Origin: Morchella semilibera
Taxonomy: Eukaryota; Ascomycota; Pezizomycetes; Pezizales; Morchellaceae
Assembly: GCA_009192285.1 (NCBI GenBank)
Contig: WBVU01000004.1
Span: forward strand, 4,362,001 to 4,426,000
Direction of reading: 5' to 3'
DNA length: 64,000 bases
Part shown: one piece after another, positions 24,718-37,701 of the stretch
How the letters are laid out: each line of letters opens with the position of its first letter
Position numbering within the stretch: the first letter of the stretch is position 1
The notes under the pieces: model-generated
The model's database searches: none
Told to the model about the DNA's origin: nothing
Seen by the model: only the letters and a program-made list of their open reading frames with translations
Program-made: the position numbers and the translations under genes

Positions 24718-25052
24718 TTATGAGTTCTCGTCAATATCCACCCACTTAGCCGTAATTTCCGCCCTCTTGACCTTCGCAACTTCCCGGTTCTTCTTGGTCC
24801 TCTCGAGCCGTTCCGCACGGAGGCATTTATTGACGTTTCGTTTTGCTTGATTACACATCCCGGATGCCTTCCAGAGAAATCCGCGTGCATGACACTCATC
24901 GAGGATTGCCATCACCTCCTCACAACCTAATTGGCGTCTTTATCAGTTATTGTGGCAAGTGAAATTGGAGAATTGAAAAAAGTGCTGAAAGGAAAAGCCG
25001 ATGATGAGTGATATATACCTCGGTTGTCCTTGGTATGTAGGTGAGGATGCAT
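24718..25052 (-). CDS. CMC2: Cmc2-like twin CX9C protein of cytochrome c oxidase assembly
   Basis: Small mitochondrial intermembrane-space protein needed for complex IV assembly, imported through Mia40 by oxidative folding. Exons on the minus strand: 25019..25052 and 24718..24926, joined across a 92-nt intron; 80 aa. It starts MHPHL, the family signature. Two Cys-x9-Cys helices follow: C-EEVMAILDE-C and C-NQAKRNVNK-C. A basic Arg/Lys-rich tail follows (LRAERLERTKKNRE). It is divergent from the prefoldin gene with 263 bp between start codons, so the two may share a promoter. Intact. Confidence 0.93.
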
Positions 25053-25315
25053 CTTGTCAGAGCGCTTCTCAGAGGATGTTCAATGTCGATTGCAGATGAG
25101 GTTGAGGATGAGCCTTTACCGCTGAATCGGGAGAGGCGTTTGTGCATCTCGCCAAGACCCGTTATGCAAAGACTGCGCTTAGCTCATCGCGGGGAGCTTG
25201 GGCGAATTGCCGCGTCTTTTAGAACCTCTGCCCGCAACTCACCTTTGCCCCACCCAAGAATACGCCCTGACTAGTATCACCCACGAACGAATATTTCCCG
25301 AGGTACTAAAGAGCT

Positions 25316-25813
25316 ATGGCCACCCCCGCAGCCGCGAAGAAGCAGCAAGGTACTAATACCCCCACCTTTCCGTGTGTAAAGAAAGCTTTGCTAATAGGAA
25401 ACTGGGTGCGTGATAGAGTTACAACTTCAGTACACCAACTACAAGAATACTCTACAACAACTTGCACAGAAAATTGGAGACGTTGAACAAGAGGCAGAAG
25501 AGCATAAGTAACAACAACGATGCCATTTTGTGAACCATCTTGCCATTTCACTGACAGTATAATGTTTACATGGCGCAGATTAGTCCTAGAAACCCTCACA
25601 CCCGTCCCAGAAGACCGAAAATGTTTCCGCTTGATTAATGGAATTCTCGTTGAAAGGACAGTCGCGGATGTTATCCCGGCTCTTAAGACTAATGCGGAGG
25701 GGTTGAAAAGTGTTCTGGAAGGACTAGTGAAGGAGTACAAGAAAAAGCAGGAGGAGATGGACAAGTGGAAGGTACAGACGACACTTCCCTTCCCTCCGCC
25801 AATATCTCGATGA
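25316..25813 (+). CDS. GIM4: Prefoldin subunit 2 (Gim4)
   Basis: Beta-type subunit of prefoldin, the hexameric co-chaperone that hands unfolded actin and tubulin to the CCT chaperonin. Exons 25316..25349, 25417..25507 and 25579..25813; 119 aa, joins in phase. The pattern is the classic beta prefoldin: N-terminal coiled coil (LQLQYTNYKNTLQQLAQKI), a beta hairpin centred on CFRLINGILVERTV, then the C-terminal coiled coil (LKSVLEGLVKEYKKKQEEMDKWK). The last 13 residues (VQTTLPFPPPISR) differ from the usual family ending and follow a GT, so a further unseen 3' intron is possible. Confidence 0.93.
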
Positions 25814-28800
25814 TTGTCATCATCACTCCTTATCACTTTTCAATGGCGTCCCAGCCTTGATGCGCTCTTCCCTCCGATCTTAAGACGATATTTGCTATCC
25901 AGCCCCTTTATCCAATTCCTCATATACCGGACCCTTTTCTGGTTTGGGTGCAGTAAAGCTGACAAGTTTAATTGAAAACAGACCAAGAATAACGTACAAG
26001 TGGTGAATCAATAATTTTTGTCTTTTCACCGAGCCCCTCAACGACGACCGACGACCTTCCTGTGCAGCAGCAACATACCTGGGCGTTGAAATAATTGACT
26101 TGTGCATACACACGGGCATGCAGTCTATTCTAGTATCTCCGTGCCGTCATCGTCGGTGAACAACAACGCAATTGTTTCTTGTAATGACTCTGCCCCTCGT
26201 TCGCTGCTTCAGTCGTAGGGTAAACGTTTTTTTCTGCCGCCCTACTTGCCCGCCTGCCGGTTTGCCCTGTGTCTTTCCTAGACCTGACGGAGGCGTGGAA
26301 CCAGCGAAAAATACATTTTTTCAGCTCTTGTTCGAAACACAGGGAACCCCTACATGATGCATCTTGTGAAGCAGATGATTTTCGGAACCTTGCATGATAA
26401 AACCCTTTCGGTACCTTGTAATCCTATTCGTAAATATTTTTGCGATGAGCTTTGTATGATGTGAACAGACTCCCGGGTCCCTTTGCAGGGGCTGCAGATT
26501 GAGCCCGCCTATCGTGAAATCGGATAACGCCATGGACAGGGGTTGCTGTCCGATTAACATCCACCCAGAACCATAATTCATGATGTGTGGGGGAGCCCAG
26601 TGCCAAAGGCCATAAGAATCCATCATGTTGCTGAGTTGGCCGTGGCTGAGCCGCCCACGATCTGTCAAAGGTGTCAGGAAGCTGGAAAAAACAAAAGGCT
26701 ACTACATATTTCCAACATCTGCCGATGACGTTTCGTTCGTCCCTTTCAACCTTGTTTTGTACAATGCAGCTTAATGTACTAGACATAGACACGCCGATTG
26801 ATGTGTTGTCAGTTCTCGATTTCTGGATGCCGTTCTTTTTCCTCTGGGTTCGTTTTTTTTTTTCTTTCTTTCTTTTGGTCCCAGCATGGTTGACAGAAAA
26901 GCTTCGATTCACAGTTGGCCCATAATTATTCATCTTGGTTGCACAACACGTACCGTACGTATGTAGGCATGTAAAGTACTGCCGGGCACCCCCGCCCCAC
27001 ATGCAGACCAAACCATCATTCCTTTCTTTTGACTTTGGATGATTTTTTCTCTCCTTTCCTTACCTTCTATTTGGTGTTCGTCTCAGAATGATCGACGCAC
27101 GTCCCTCCCCGGTGTGTTTCCGGACCCGACAGAAAGGAATTGGATGGAAGTTTTTCGACCGAGTGAATGATAGGATTCTTCCCCTTTCTGCGGTGCAGAC
27201 GTACATGTCCCTTCCAAACAAAGATCCTTGCACACACCAACTGGCGAATTTCAGTGTCGACAGGAAGCAGAGCTAAAACCTGAAACACTCCCTCAAGGTT
27301 TTGAAGGTGAGGTGTACTTGTGGATTTCTTTAGAATATTTATTCCCCTGCACGTTGTTAGACAAACCGTAAGGCTGAAACACGCACGGGAAGCGGGGTTG
27401 GGTTTCGGAAGTCCGCGGCGGCAGCTTGTCGCCGTCATCGCGTTGATTGATTTGTATCATCCGAACCGAAGAAGCAAGGTGTTATTCTGCCGTACTTATC
27501 TGTTAGAGCAACTGACCCTGCCTTTCCTTCTACAACGCATTCATATGCTGATATTACCGCTGGGGGGGGGGGGGGGGGGTCTTATTGCAGAGTCTGTCTT
27601 AATTTTTTTCCTCCAGGTGCATTTGAGATTGTGAATCATTTAAAATACCTTTATTTTTAAAGTGCTGGGCATAGGTCACTTGGCTACGCAAACAACTGTT
27701 CGTTCACAAAGGAAAATGTCCAACTCCAACCAGGGTTCAAACGTTGGCTCTTGTTGGCAGGGTGTATGTTTTGCTTCGTCAATTTGGAGGGTATTGTGAA
27801 GAGATCTAAGCAAAAAATACCATGTTGGGACGCCTGTCGTGTCATCATGTTGTGCAGCCCCAAACGGTTCATGATTGTTACTGATCACCCTCCTGCTGCT
27901 GCGGACCAAACAAATTGCTGCGGTACCTTTTTTTCTTGTACCTGTTTTTATTTTTCTGTTCCGTAGGTTAGACGAGTGATGATGTCGAAGGAGTTTCAGG
28001 ATGGATGGAGGGATGGATGATGAAGTGAAAGGAAGGGAGATGATGCGACGGGGGGGGGAGGGGGGTGCTGTCGTTCTCATATCTACTCTATCGCGAATGT
28101 ACTTTGGTAGTCTTAAGTGCGAGTAGTTACTCTAGTTTGGCTAGCGTGGAAGGGTTTCTGAGGCTTCCAGAACTTGAGACGACCTCCGTTCTCCAGTGGC
28201 GGAATTTCTCTGCCCACCATAACGTGTCCTGCCATCAGACGATAACCTATCAAACGTCAGGGCTCCGAAAAAATGGTCCCCTGGCAGATCTACCAGGAAA
28301 TATCATGAGTATGGACTGCATTTCTCTGGTACTTGGGTAAGATATTTGACGTTCCACACAACGACCACATAATATACGGGGGTCTCAGGTGGACTTATTC
28401 GGGCTGTCTCTGTTACACAGCTCTGCACAGGACGACCCCAGACATGAAAGGACGGACCAGCGTATCAGAGCCACCAAAGGAAAATACGCGCGAGTGTTGT
28501 CTGTGATTTTCCACTGGTTGAACTTCAGGCTGAGACCTTAGACTTGTCGCTTTGGGGAGTTTGTTTTTTTTATTTTTTGTTGTTGTTTTTCGTAGACAGG
28601 ACACGGTGGAGGGTTTTTGCATCCATCTCATAATTTTCTCTCAGCAGGAAGAAGCACCAGGGGTTTTTTTTTTTATTTTGGGGGTTTTTTTTTTTGTTAC
28701 TGCCTGAATCTTATTCACGTCCTTTTGTTCAATTTTGAGGCTCTGTGTGCTTGGTTCCAGCATCACGCGTCCCTTGACCGCCATTCCATTTCGATTTCAA

Positions 28801-29308
28801 TTCTGTTTATACGGGGTTTCTTCCTTTTTTCCTTTTTCCTTCTTCCCAGTACCTACCACACCACCGCATCTTCATCGCGACACAACTACCTACGTATCAA
28901 TATCAGGTATTGTGCATAGGACATACCTCTGACTGCCGGCATTCCCAAACACCCCCCTCCATTTCCAATATAGCACTGCATTGAGTGAGAGACCATACTG
29001 TGTAGTTAGCTGCTGCTTCATCCTGCCTACTGCTGCTGCTGCTGTGCGCGTGGCTGCTAGCTGGTCCCCCGCTCCCAGTACATCGATTCTAATTCTCACA
29101 CCCACACCCACACCCACACACATCTTCTTCCATTCCCGCACCCGCACCAGCACTGCCGTCACAAGTGCGTACCCCTCCGCCCATTACCAGCACAGTGGTT
29201 CGGGAGAGCGCACACCAGACAACCAATACCAGTGACGTGTCTGCCAGCGAACCAGCTAGCTGTCCCTGACTGTCAGTTTGTGTGAACACAGCGACAGTAC
29301 TTTACATC
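25814..29308. other. Long gene-free region upstream of HAP3
   Basis: 3.5 kb without a recognisable gene. Homopolymer tracts are frequent: 18 G at 27562-27579, G runs near 28051-28065, T runs near 26848-26870 and 28660-28700. Open frames of 120-195 codons on the minus strand (about 26424-27438) have no family features. Part is the prefoldin 3' end and part the promoter and leader of HAP3. Confidence 0.45.
27562..27579 (+). repeat. 18-nt G homopolymer
   Basis: Uninterrupted run of 18 G. Its true length is uncertain in any sequencing technology, and the run can form a G-quadruplex. Confidence 0.9.
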
Positions 29309-30648
29309 ATGTCGGCTTCCCCCTCGAAGGACCTGGAGGTGGAAGTCGGAGCACAGTCGCCTGACGAACAGGAGCACATGGATAGAGATCAGCCGGAAAC
29401 GTCGCAACCACCGCCTGTGTTTGATTTCGAGGTCAAAGAACAGGACCGATGGCTGCCAATTGCAAATGGTGAGTCAAAGTCAAGTTTCTCGCGTATCTTA
29501 ATTGCCCTGCCTGCCTGCCATGCCCTGGTTTATTTATGCTTGTGAGGGGAAAAAAGAAGGAACGCCTCCATCCCCCGCCCCCGCACTCCGCTCCCCTCCC
29601 ATTTGTTGGATTTACCTCCTCTCTCCCCCCCTTCCCTTCCACACCCTCCATCCCTAAAAAAGCGTTGCTTCTCCGCGCTGGGCCGTTTCCGGGACTCTGC
29701 AAGGCATACGGAAAGTCAAGATATTCCTCGAAACAATGCCTACAACTTGTCCGAGATCTGACTCGCCGGTCTTAACCTTGGAAAAAGAGAGAGCGACATC
29801 GCCACAAACTGTACTCGCAGATGCTGACATTCGAAATTTCGCTCCAGTTGCTCGAATTATGAAAACAGCTTTGCCAGAGAACGCCAAAATTGCAAAGGAA
29901 GCAAAGGAGTGCATGCAGGAATGTGTGAGCGAGTTCATATCATTTATAACCAGCGAGGGTATGTTCATTTTTACTTTTTCGATTTTTTTTCGTCCTAATT
30001 CCTATCGGTGGTGTTGGCGTTATATACGATATATATGACATATCTCGAGAGGAGATGTTTCATTGGTGGCAGGGAATTTGTTTTATACAAGACTGCGATT
30101 CCCTGCACACGCATCGATATCTCAGCTCAGGAACGAATAATGTTTTCTTGACATCTGATCTGACGAATCGGCTAATTTCCCTGCCACGTGCGTCACAGCA
30201 TCCGAAAAATGTCAACAAGAAAAACGCAAGACTGTCAACGGCGAAGATATTCTGTTCGCCATGACATCCCTGGGATTCGAAAACTACGCCGAGGCCCTGA
30301 AGATATACCTCGCCAAGTATCGCGAAGTAAGTTGACCCGAGCTTAAGCTTTTTTTCTTTTCTTATCTTGCTTTTTCCCCCCGACATATATATTTTGGTCG
30401 AAAACAGAAGGTTGAACATGACAATTGATTGGCATGGGAAGTCGCAATCTCAGAGGAACCAGTCAGAGGGGGGGTCGAGGGGCGGTGGGGGGTACGGAAC
30501 AGGGAATGCAGTTGGCACAGCAACATCATCATCATCCACCTACAGGGGGAGATCCGAGAGCGCCAACCAGACGTTAACCCCACCAATGGAAGGAGACGAA
30601 CACCATCAGTATAACGATGTCTACGGCAACGGAGACGGGCCCTACTAG
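29309..30648 (+). CDS. HAP3: HAP3/HapC (NF-YB), histone-fold subunit of the CCAAT-binding complex
   Basis: With HapB and HapE this protein binds CCAAT boxes and controls iron, redox and respiratory genes in fungi. Exons 29309..29468, 29848..29958, 30199..30326 and a last exon ending at 30648. The NF-YB histone fold is complete across exons 1-3: [45 protein letters not shown], then [14 protein letters not shown]. The last acceptor is ambiguous. CAG at 30451-30453 gives 197 aa; AAG at 30439-30441 gives 201 aa with a family-like SQSQRNQ junction; CAG near 30408 would give a short KVEHDN ending. The Gly/Ser-rich tail is typical of HapC. The first intron is long for this window (379 nt). Confidence 0.92.
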
Positions 30649-32062
30649 CGTGTTCAAAGACCAACTTCAGGATATAGTGCCTGTTTGGAGGCGGCGGAGT
30701 CGTTGTACCATATGAGGAGCGAAAGGGCCGATTACGAATTTTCTTACTCTTCTCGACAACCGGAAACACATACGCACCGTTCTCGAGGTCGTGTGGAAGA
30801 CGGAGTAGCGGCACGTTTTTCGGAGTCCCATCGGCGGTCGTAGTTTGGGACGTGTAATATGTTCGAAAAAGTGTATGTAGAAGGGCGACCGACCGCTTAT
30901 CACGCCACAAAAAGGTCTATTTTCTTATAGGGGTTATTACTTTTTCTTTTTCTTTTCAACTTTGGAAGAAGAGCATTTCTTAACTGGATTTCTATTGTCT
31001 TATTTACTTATTAGACTTTCACTCACATCTCGTTTACTGTTGGGGTTTTCCTATTAATCCAAGACATAATGCTGGTTCTTTTTTTTCATTATACCCCACC
31101 TGCCCCATTTTGTTGTTTTCGTTTCTCATTTTCATTGGGAGTTTTTTATTTTTATTATTTTATTATTTTTTTGGTTTTGAAGCTGGCGAAGAGTGGGAGA
31201 AAAAAAAAAAAAAAAAAGAGAGAGAAAAGAGCAAGAAAAAGGAGGGGCCAAGAAAAAGAAGAGAGAGAGAGAGAGAAAAAAAAAAGAAAAAGGGACATTC
31301 GTTAACTTTATTAAAATTCTGATTATTGAGATTTTATTTTCTTTACTTTAGGGGTTTTCAGGTTTTGTGGTGTATGTATGATAGAAGCCATCTCTCGCAC
31401 ACAAATGGAGTTTTTTGTTAGTCATGTGAGTTTTACTGCAACAGAACTTCGGATTTTAAGTTCAAGTCTTTTTGTGTAAGCTGCCAATGATCAATAGTAC
31501 ACCTTTTTTTTTGTAGTGGTGGCTGTCTTGGCAGTTTGCATGTCTTCGCTTGTTGCCGGTTTTCACCACTTATTAGCGTGGAGATATTCAGGCTAGCTAC
31601 ATGTATGATTGGGGCTGTCACACTACCAAAAGAGAACAAATCTACTCCAAGCAAGAAAGGATCTGCTGAAAGCACTAAAAGGAAGGTATTTGTTATGAGG
31701 TCTTGGCATCTCATGATGCATCTACTATGCTTTCATGATCCCTAAACATGGACGCAAATAACCGAGTGTATACAGAGGAGTACAGCCTAAGCAAGACCAG
31801 CACACCACCCAGTTGGTTATTTTGAAGGGAAAACCTTTTGCCGAGAATTATGGCTTTTGTCGAGGTTAGCTATTGCCCCGTATCAGTACGTAAAAATTAG
31901 GGTCTAGGGCTTCTAAGATAATGAATCTTGGCACCCTAGGCCCTTTCCGAACGAGGGAGCATTAGAAAAATTTCCCACCTAGCAATTTTCTACGCAACAC
32001 CACGGCGGAAAACTTCAATTCGCAAAGAAGTGACTTGCGACCACCCAACGAATAACTCACCA
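30649..32062. other. Spacer between HAP3 and RRP5
   Basis: HAP3 3' region and RRP5 promoter. It holds a T-rich tract (about 31079-31180) directly followed by an almost pure A/G tract (about 31195-31294). No gene recognised. Confidence 0.5.
31195..31294 (+). repeat. Polypurine tract (A and GA runs)
   Basis: About 100 nt of nearly uninterrupted purines with A17 and (GA)n runs, preceded by a T-rich stretch. It could form triplex DNA or, with the T-rich flank, an imperfect hairpin. Position fits the downstream region of HAP3. Confidence 0.85.
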
Positions 32063-35000
32063 ATGGCACCCGAAAAGAAACGGAAGCGCCCTCAAGATGG
32101 CACCGAATCAACCCCGGTAAAAAAATCTCATGTTAAAAAATCCGGATCTGCCGCGGTAGTAGCTCTAGAAGCAGCAGCAGCAGCAGCACCTTCAGCGCTA
32201 CGCTCGGTGAAAGACGATGAGGGCTCGTTCCCGAGAGGTGGCGCAAGTGCGTTGACACCTTTGGAATTTAAGCAGATCTCGAATGAGGCCGCCAGAGACG
32301 TGCTGTTTGAGTCCGGGAATGCGGGTGGAAAATCCGGTGGTGAAGATGGCGGAATGGCGCCGAGGAAGGTTAAGAAAAAACCAAAAAAGCCAAGGGAGGA
32401 GAGGAAGGGGAAGAAGCAGGATGAGAAGAAAGAAGACAAAGGCCCATATCCAGAGGGATTGAGTTTTAAGGTGAGTTCTAATGCAAGAAATAAATGAAGT
32501 TTGACTAAAATGGTTCTGTGACGGTAGAGATTAGCTCCTGGAATGTTAGTCCTTGGATGCATTTCAAAAATCAATGCTACAGATTTAGCAATATCATTGC
32601 CAAATAATCTCACTGGCTTCGTCCCACTTACTTCGATTTCCGAGACATTCACTAAGAAAATCGAGTCCCTTATTGATGACTCCGAAGACGAGGCCAGTGA
32701 GGAGGAGCAAGACGAGAAGGAGTCCCCGTCCAAAGATGAAAAGGACTCCTTCGATCTCAATGCCATGTTTCGTGTCGGTCAATATCTTCGCACCTACGTC
32801 GTTCATTCGATCGAGGATGTCGCCCCGAAACCTGGCTCCTCTGGAGATCAAAACAAAACCAAACGTCGTATTGAACTTTCTCTCGACCCGTCACTCGTTA
32901 ATACCGGGCTCGCGCCTAGCGATTTGGTAGTTGGTTGCACAGTTCAGGCCTCAATTTCTAGTGTTGAAGACCACGGATTAGTTATGGCACTTGGCATCAG
33001 CGAGGATATCAAAGGGTTCCTGGCCAAAAAGGAACTCGGCCATGATTTTACGATGGCTAAAGCTACTCAAGGGCAGGTCTTGCTTTGTACGGTCACTGGA
33101 GTCGGATCTAACGGAAAGATCATAAAGCTCTCTGCAGACCTTGAACAGAAGCCTAGCAAGAAAGGAAAGGTTGCTGGGGGCAAGGGTGCGTGGTGGGTCA
33201 GCCAGGCACCAACAATCGATACTTTCCTCCCCGGAACAGGTGTTGAAGTGCTTATTACCGAAGTAGGAAAGAAGGGCGGTCTTGTTGGCAAGATAATGGG
33301 CATGCTTGATGCCACTATAGACTACTTCCACATTGCAGGCTGGAGATCGGAGGAGCTCAGTGAGAGATTCAAGATTGGCGAAAAGGTATTAAAAGTGACA
33401 ATCAATGGGCTTTCTTATATTTGCTAAGGTAAACAGATCAAAGCACGAGTAATCATCACATTCCCCAGTTCCGACCCCAAAAAGGTCGCCCTTTCAGTTC
33501 TTCCCCATATTCTCACATTTGTTCCTCCCATTGAAAAGGACTTCTCAACCATCCTCCCCATTGCAACCACTCTCCCTGCAGCGAAGATCATCGATGTCAA
33601 GCCTAAAATTGGTTTATTCCTCGAAACTAGTATTCCAGGCATTCCAGGCTTCGTCCACATTTCACGAGTATCCTCAGAAACTAAAGTTGATGAATTGAGC
33701 AAAGATAGTGGCCCGTATAAAATAGGTGCGGTCCATGAGGCAAGGGTTATTGGGTTTAACGCTATGGATGGGATATATCTTCTATCTACGGAGAAGAAGG
33801 TATTAGAGCAACCTTTCCTGAGGATTGAAGATATCAAGGTTGGGGAGCTTGTGAAAGGCAAAATCGAAAAGGTCCTCGCGAGAGGGGGACTTACGGTCAA
33901 TATTGCAGATGGGATCAGCGGTTTTGTCACAGAGGATCATTTGAGCGATATAAAGCTAAAAAATCCAGAGAAGAAGTTTAGAGAAGGGGTTGAAGTCCGA
34001 TGCAGGGTATGTCAGGCCAATCTAAGCCTTTGAGGTTAAAGCTAATTATGTAGGTACTTTCTACAAATCCTGAGAAACGCCAACTGCGCCTTACTCTAAA
34101 GAAGACTCTTATAAACTCAGATGCCTCCATCATCTCTGATTACGAGTCCATTGCCCCTGGTACCCGCTCTGTTGGTACTCTCATTAAGATCATGGCCCAG
34201 GGAGCTATCGTTCAGTTCTACGCCGGAGTTACTGCGTACCTTCCTGTGTCTGAAATGTCAGAGGCGTATATTCAAGACCCGAAAGAACACTTTCGAGTAG
34301 GGCAGTCTGTCAACGTTCATATTCTCTCCATCGACCCCGAAAACAAAAAGATGCGAGCATCATGCAAAGATCCCAACTCATTCGGCGAGGAGCAGAGAGA
34401 AGCACTGAAGGCACTCAAACCTGGCAGTCTTGTTAACGGGGTTATTGTTGAGAAGAGCGACGATGATTTAATCGTGGAGATCAAGAATGGATTGAAGGGG
34501 GTATTGACCGTTGGTCAATTGACTGATGGGAGTAAGCAAAAGAACGCAACCACGCTCAAGAAATTGAGGGCAGGACAGGCACTAAGTGATTTGGTTATTT
34601 TGGAGAGAAATGAAAAAAGAAGGCTGATCACATTGAGTATGAAGCCGAGTCTCGTCAGTGCTGCGAAAAGTAAAGAGCTTGTCAGCACTTTTGAAGACGT
34701 TGAGGAAGGAAAGAGTGTGAAGGGCTGGGTCTATAACATCACGCTCGCTGGGGTTTTCGTGGCGTTTGCAGGTGGTGTAGTTGGGTTGGCTGTTAAGAGG
34801 GACCTTCCTACCGAAGTTCAATCGCTGCCTGACTTCAAATATGTCAAAGCCCAGTCAGTGACTGCAAAAATCACGAGGGTTAATCAAGAGAAGAAAAGGT
34901 TTTTTCTTTCCTTGAAACCCGAGAGTGAAGTTGAGGTCAGGCAGCTCAAGGAGGCTAAGCCTAAAGATCCATACTGTGTGACACCTATCAACCCTGTTGA

Positions 35001-37701
35001 CGAGAAAATGGCCTCTCTCGCCGACTTCACTCCAGGAACTATCACGAAAGTGACTATCGTATCTGTGCAGCAGACTCAGATTAACGTTAAACTTGCGGAT
35101 AATATTCAAGGCCGTATCGACGTCTCTCAGATTTTTGATTCGTGGGAAAGCATCAAAAATAAAAAGAATCCCTCGAGTCATATAAAAAGGGTGACGTGAT
35201 CTCCGCTAAAATCCTCGGCATTTATGACGCTCGCAATCATCGTTTCCTAGCTATAACACATAAGACTTCTAACACTAAGACGCCGATATTCGAATTGTCT
35301 GCGAAACCGAGTGTTGTTGCGAAGGAAGGATTAGACATCCTTACGATTGATCAAGTTACTCAAGACTCTAACTGGGTTGTGTTTGTAAACAACATATCTG
35401 ATGAATGTGCGTGGGTGAATATCTCGCCCGACATTCGTGGTAGGATTAGAAGACTTGATCTATCCGAAGACGTTTTGCAACTCAATGATCCTCTGAAACA
35501 TTTCCCGATTGGTTCTGCGCTTAGAGCCCGCGTGCTGAGCGTAGATACTGAACATAAAAAGCTTAACCTTTCGGCGAGAGTCTCATCCAGTTCTACTTTA
35601 ACATACGACCAGCTAAGTAGAGGGATGGTTGTCCCAGGCCGAGTCACCAAAGTTTCGGACCGCCAGGTTATTGTCCAGCTCAGCGAGTTTGTATCCGGGC
35701 CCATAAACCTCACAGATATCACAGACGACTTCTCAGAGGCGAAGACCAGTAATTTCCGCAAGAATGATATCATTCGCGTTTGTGTACTCGATTTGGATAA
35801 GCCGAACAAGCGGATTACACTCTCGGCAAGGCCTTCAAGAGTACTGTCTTCCACTTTGATAGTTAAGGATCCGGAAATTCAGACTATCGCGAATATCAAT
35901 GTTGGGGATATCAGAAGAGGGTTCGTTAAAAACGTTTCTGATAAGGGACTATTTGTTTCTCTTGGTGGTAATGTTACCGCTTGGGTCAAGGTCTCGGACC
36001 TTGCAGATACGTACTTGAAGGACTGGAAAACGATGTTCGCCGTGGACCAGCTTGTTGAGGGTAAAATTATCGCAGTTGAGAAGACTCTGGGACATATTCA
36101 GATGAGCTTGCGACCCTCTGCCATCTCAGGAGAACTCAAGAAGCAGACTGAGCTCTCAGAGTTGAAGGTTGGACAAATTGTTACCGGACGAATCAAAAGA
36201 GTTGTTGATTTTGGGGTCTTCATACAACTAGACAATGCTGTAGGTGTCAGTGGGTTGTGTCATAAGACTCAGATCGCTGATGGTGTTATCGAGGACATTG
36301 GTAAGCTGTATGCGGAGGGTGATCCAGTGAAGGCGAAGATCCTGAAAGTCGATGTACAGAAGGGGAGGGTAAGCTTTGGATTGAAAGCCAGCTTTTTTGA
36401 GGGTGATGATAGCGATGATGATGCTTCAGAGGGTGGTGTTGATTTGAATGATGAGGACAAGGATGGAGAAGAAACTAGTGATGAGGATTGTAACATAAAC
36501 CTTGAGGATGTGAAGGTAGGCATTTCCCCATTGATATTGCTGCAAATATCTGGTACTAATACATTCAATAGGATTTCGACAGTGGAGCTGAAGAATCAGA
36601 TGAAGACGAAGATGTTGAGATGAAGGACGCCCCCATACTCGCCACTAGCACTGAAGGACTGAATGCTGGTGGTTTCGACTGGACCGGTAGTCTTCTCGAT
36701 AAGCGGGAAAACGACACTGCCTCCGAATCAGAAAATGATGGCGACCAAGACAAACAGAAGAAAAAGAAGCGCAAAAAGAGTAAAATCAAGGAAGATATGA
36801 CTGGGGATATGGCGACACGTGAGCCCCAGTCTGTAGCTGATCACGAACGAGTTCTTCTTGGTGACCCGAACAATTCTGTGCTTTGGATTCAGTACCTAGC
36901 TTTCCAGTTGCAACTCAGTGAGATTGAGAAGGCAAGAGAGATTGCAGAGAGGGCGTTAAAGACTATTGATATCAGGGAAGAGAAGGAGAAATTGAATATT
37001 TGGATTGCAATGTTGAACATGGAAAACTCGTATGGAAATGATGAGACCCTGCAAGAGACATTCAAGAGGGCTTGCCAATACAACGATTCCCAGGATGTGC
37101 ATGAAAGATTAGCTAGTGTCTATATCCAGAGCGGAAAGACTGAGGTATGTTATTGATTTAAGGCATTTGAAGAGAGGCTAATTTCATTTTACAGAAAGCC
37201 GGTGATTTATTCAAAGTTATGATCAAGAAGTTCTCCCAGGACTTGAAGGTCTGGGTTAACTACGCCGACTATCTCCTCACAAATAGCAGCAAAGAAGAGG
37301 CTAGGGAGCTACTCAAGCGCGCCATGCAGACTCTTCCTCAGTCCAGCCACAAGGATATTATCGCCAAGTTTGCTAAACTCGAGTTCAAGAATGGGGACCC
37401 CGAGAGAGGGAGGACACTTTTTGAGAACTTGTTGGGCACTTTTAACAAGAGGAACGACTTGTGGAACGTATTTCTGGACGTTGAGATGAAGTATGGAGGT
37501 GAGGGCGAGGGTGCCAATGAAACCGTCAGGATGTTGTTCAAAAGGGCATTAGCAGATAAATGCTCAACACGCCAAGCTAAGGGGCTATTCAAAAAATGGA
37601 TGGAATACGAGAAGAAAGTTGGCGATGAAAAGAGTGTAGAGATTGTTACAAGGAAGGCGAAGGAGTATGTTGACTCTAAGAAAGAGAGGGCGCAACTGTA
37701 A
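32063..37701 (+). CDS. RRP5: RRP5, S1-repeat rRNA biogenesis protein
   Basis: Large nucleolar factor needed for processing of both 18S and 5.8S rRNA precursors. Exons 32063..32470, 32528..33385, 33437..34006, 34054..36515, 36572..37144 and 37195..37701; about 1792 aa, the usual family size. After a Lys-rich N-terminus come about a dozen S1 RNA-binding repeats (nt about 32530-36390), e.g. GIVIVEK-type beta strands and [19 protein letters not shown]. An acidic linker follows, then HAT/TPR-like helices (nt about 36840-37690) as in yeast Rrp5. The reading frame slips by one base at the CCC run 35170-35172, between KKNP and [15 protein letters not shown]. The protein continues with strong S1 character on both sides, so a missing C in the assembly is likelier than a broken gene, as RRP5 is essential. 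Confidence 0.93.

Noticed and set aside
26424-27438. Minus-strand open frames of 195 and 123 codons
   Set aside because: Composition reflects low-complexity DNA and no domain is recognisable; no convincing splicing joins them.
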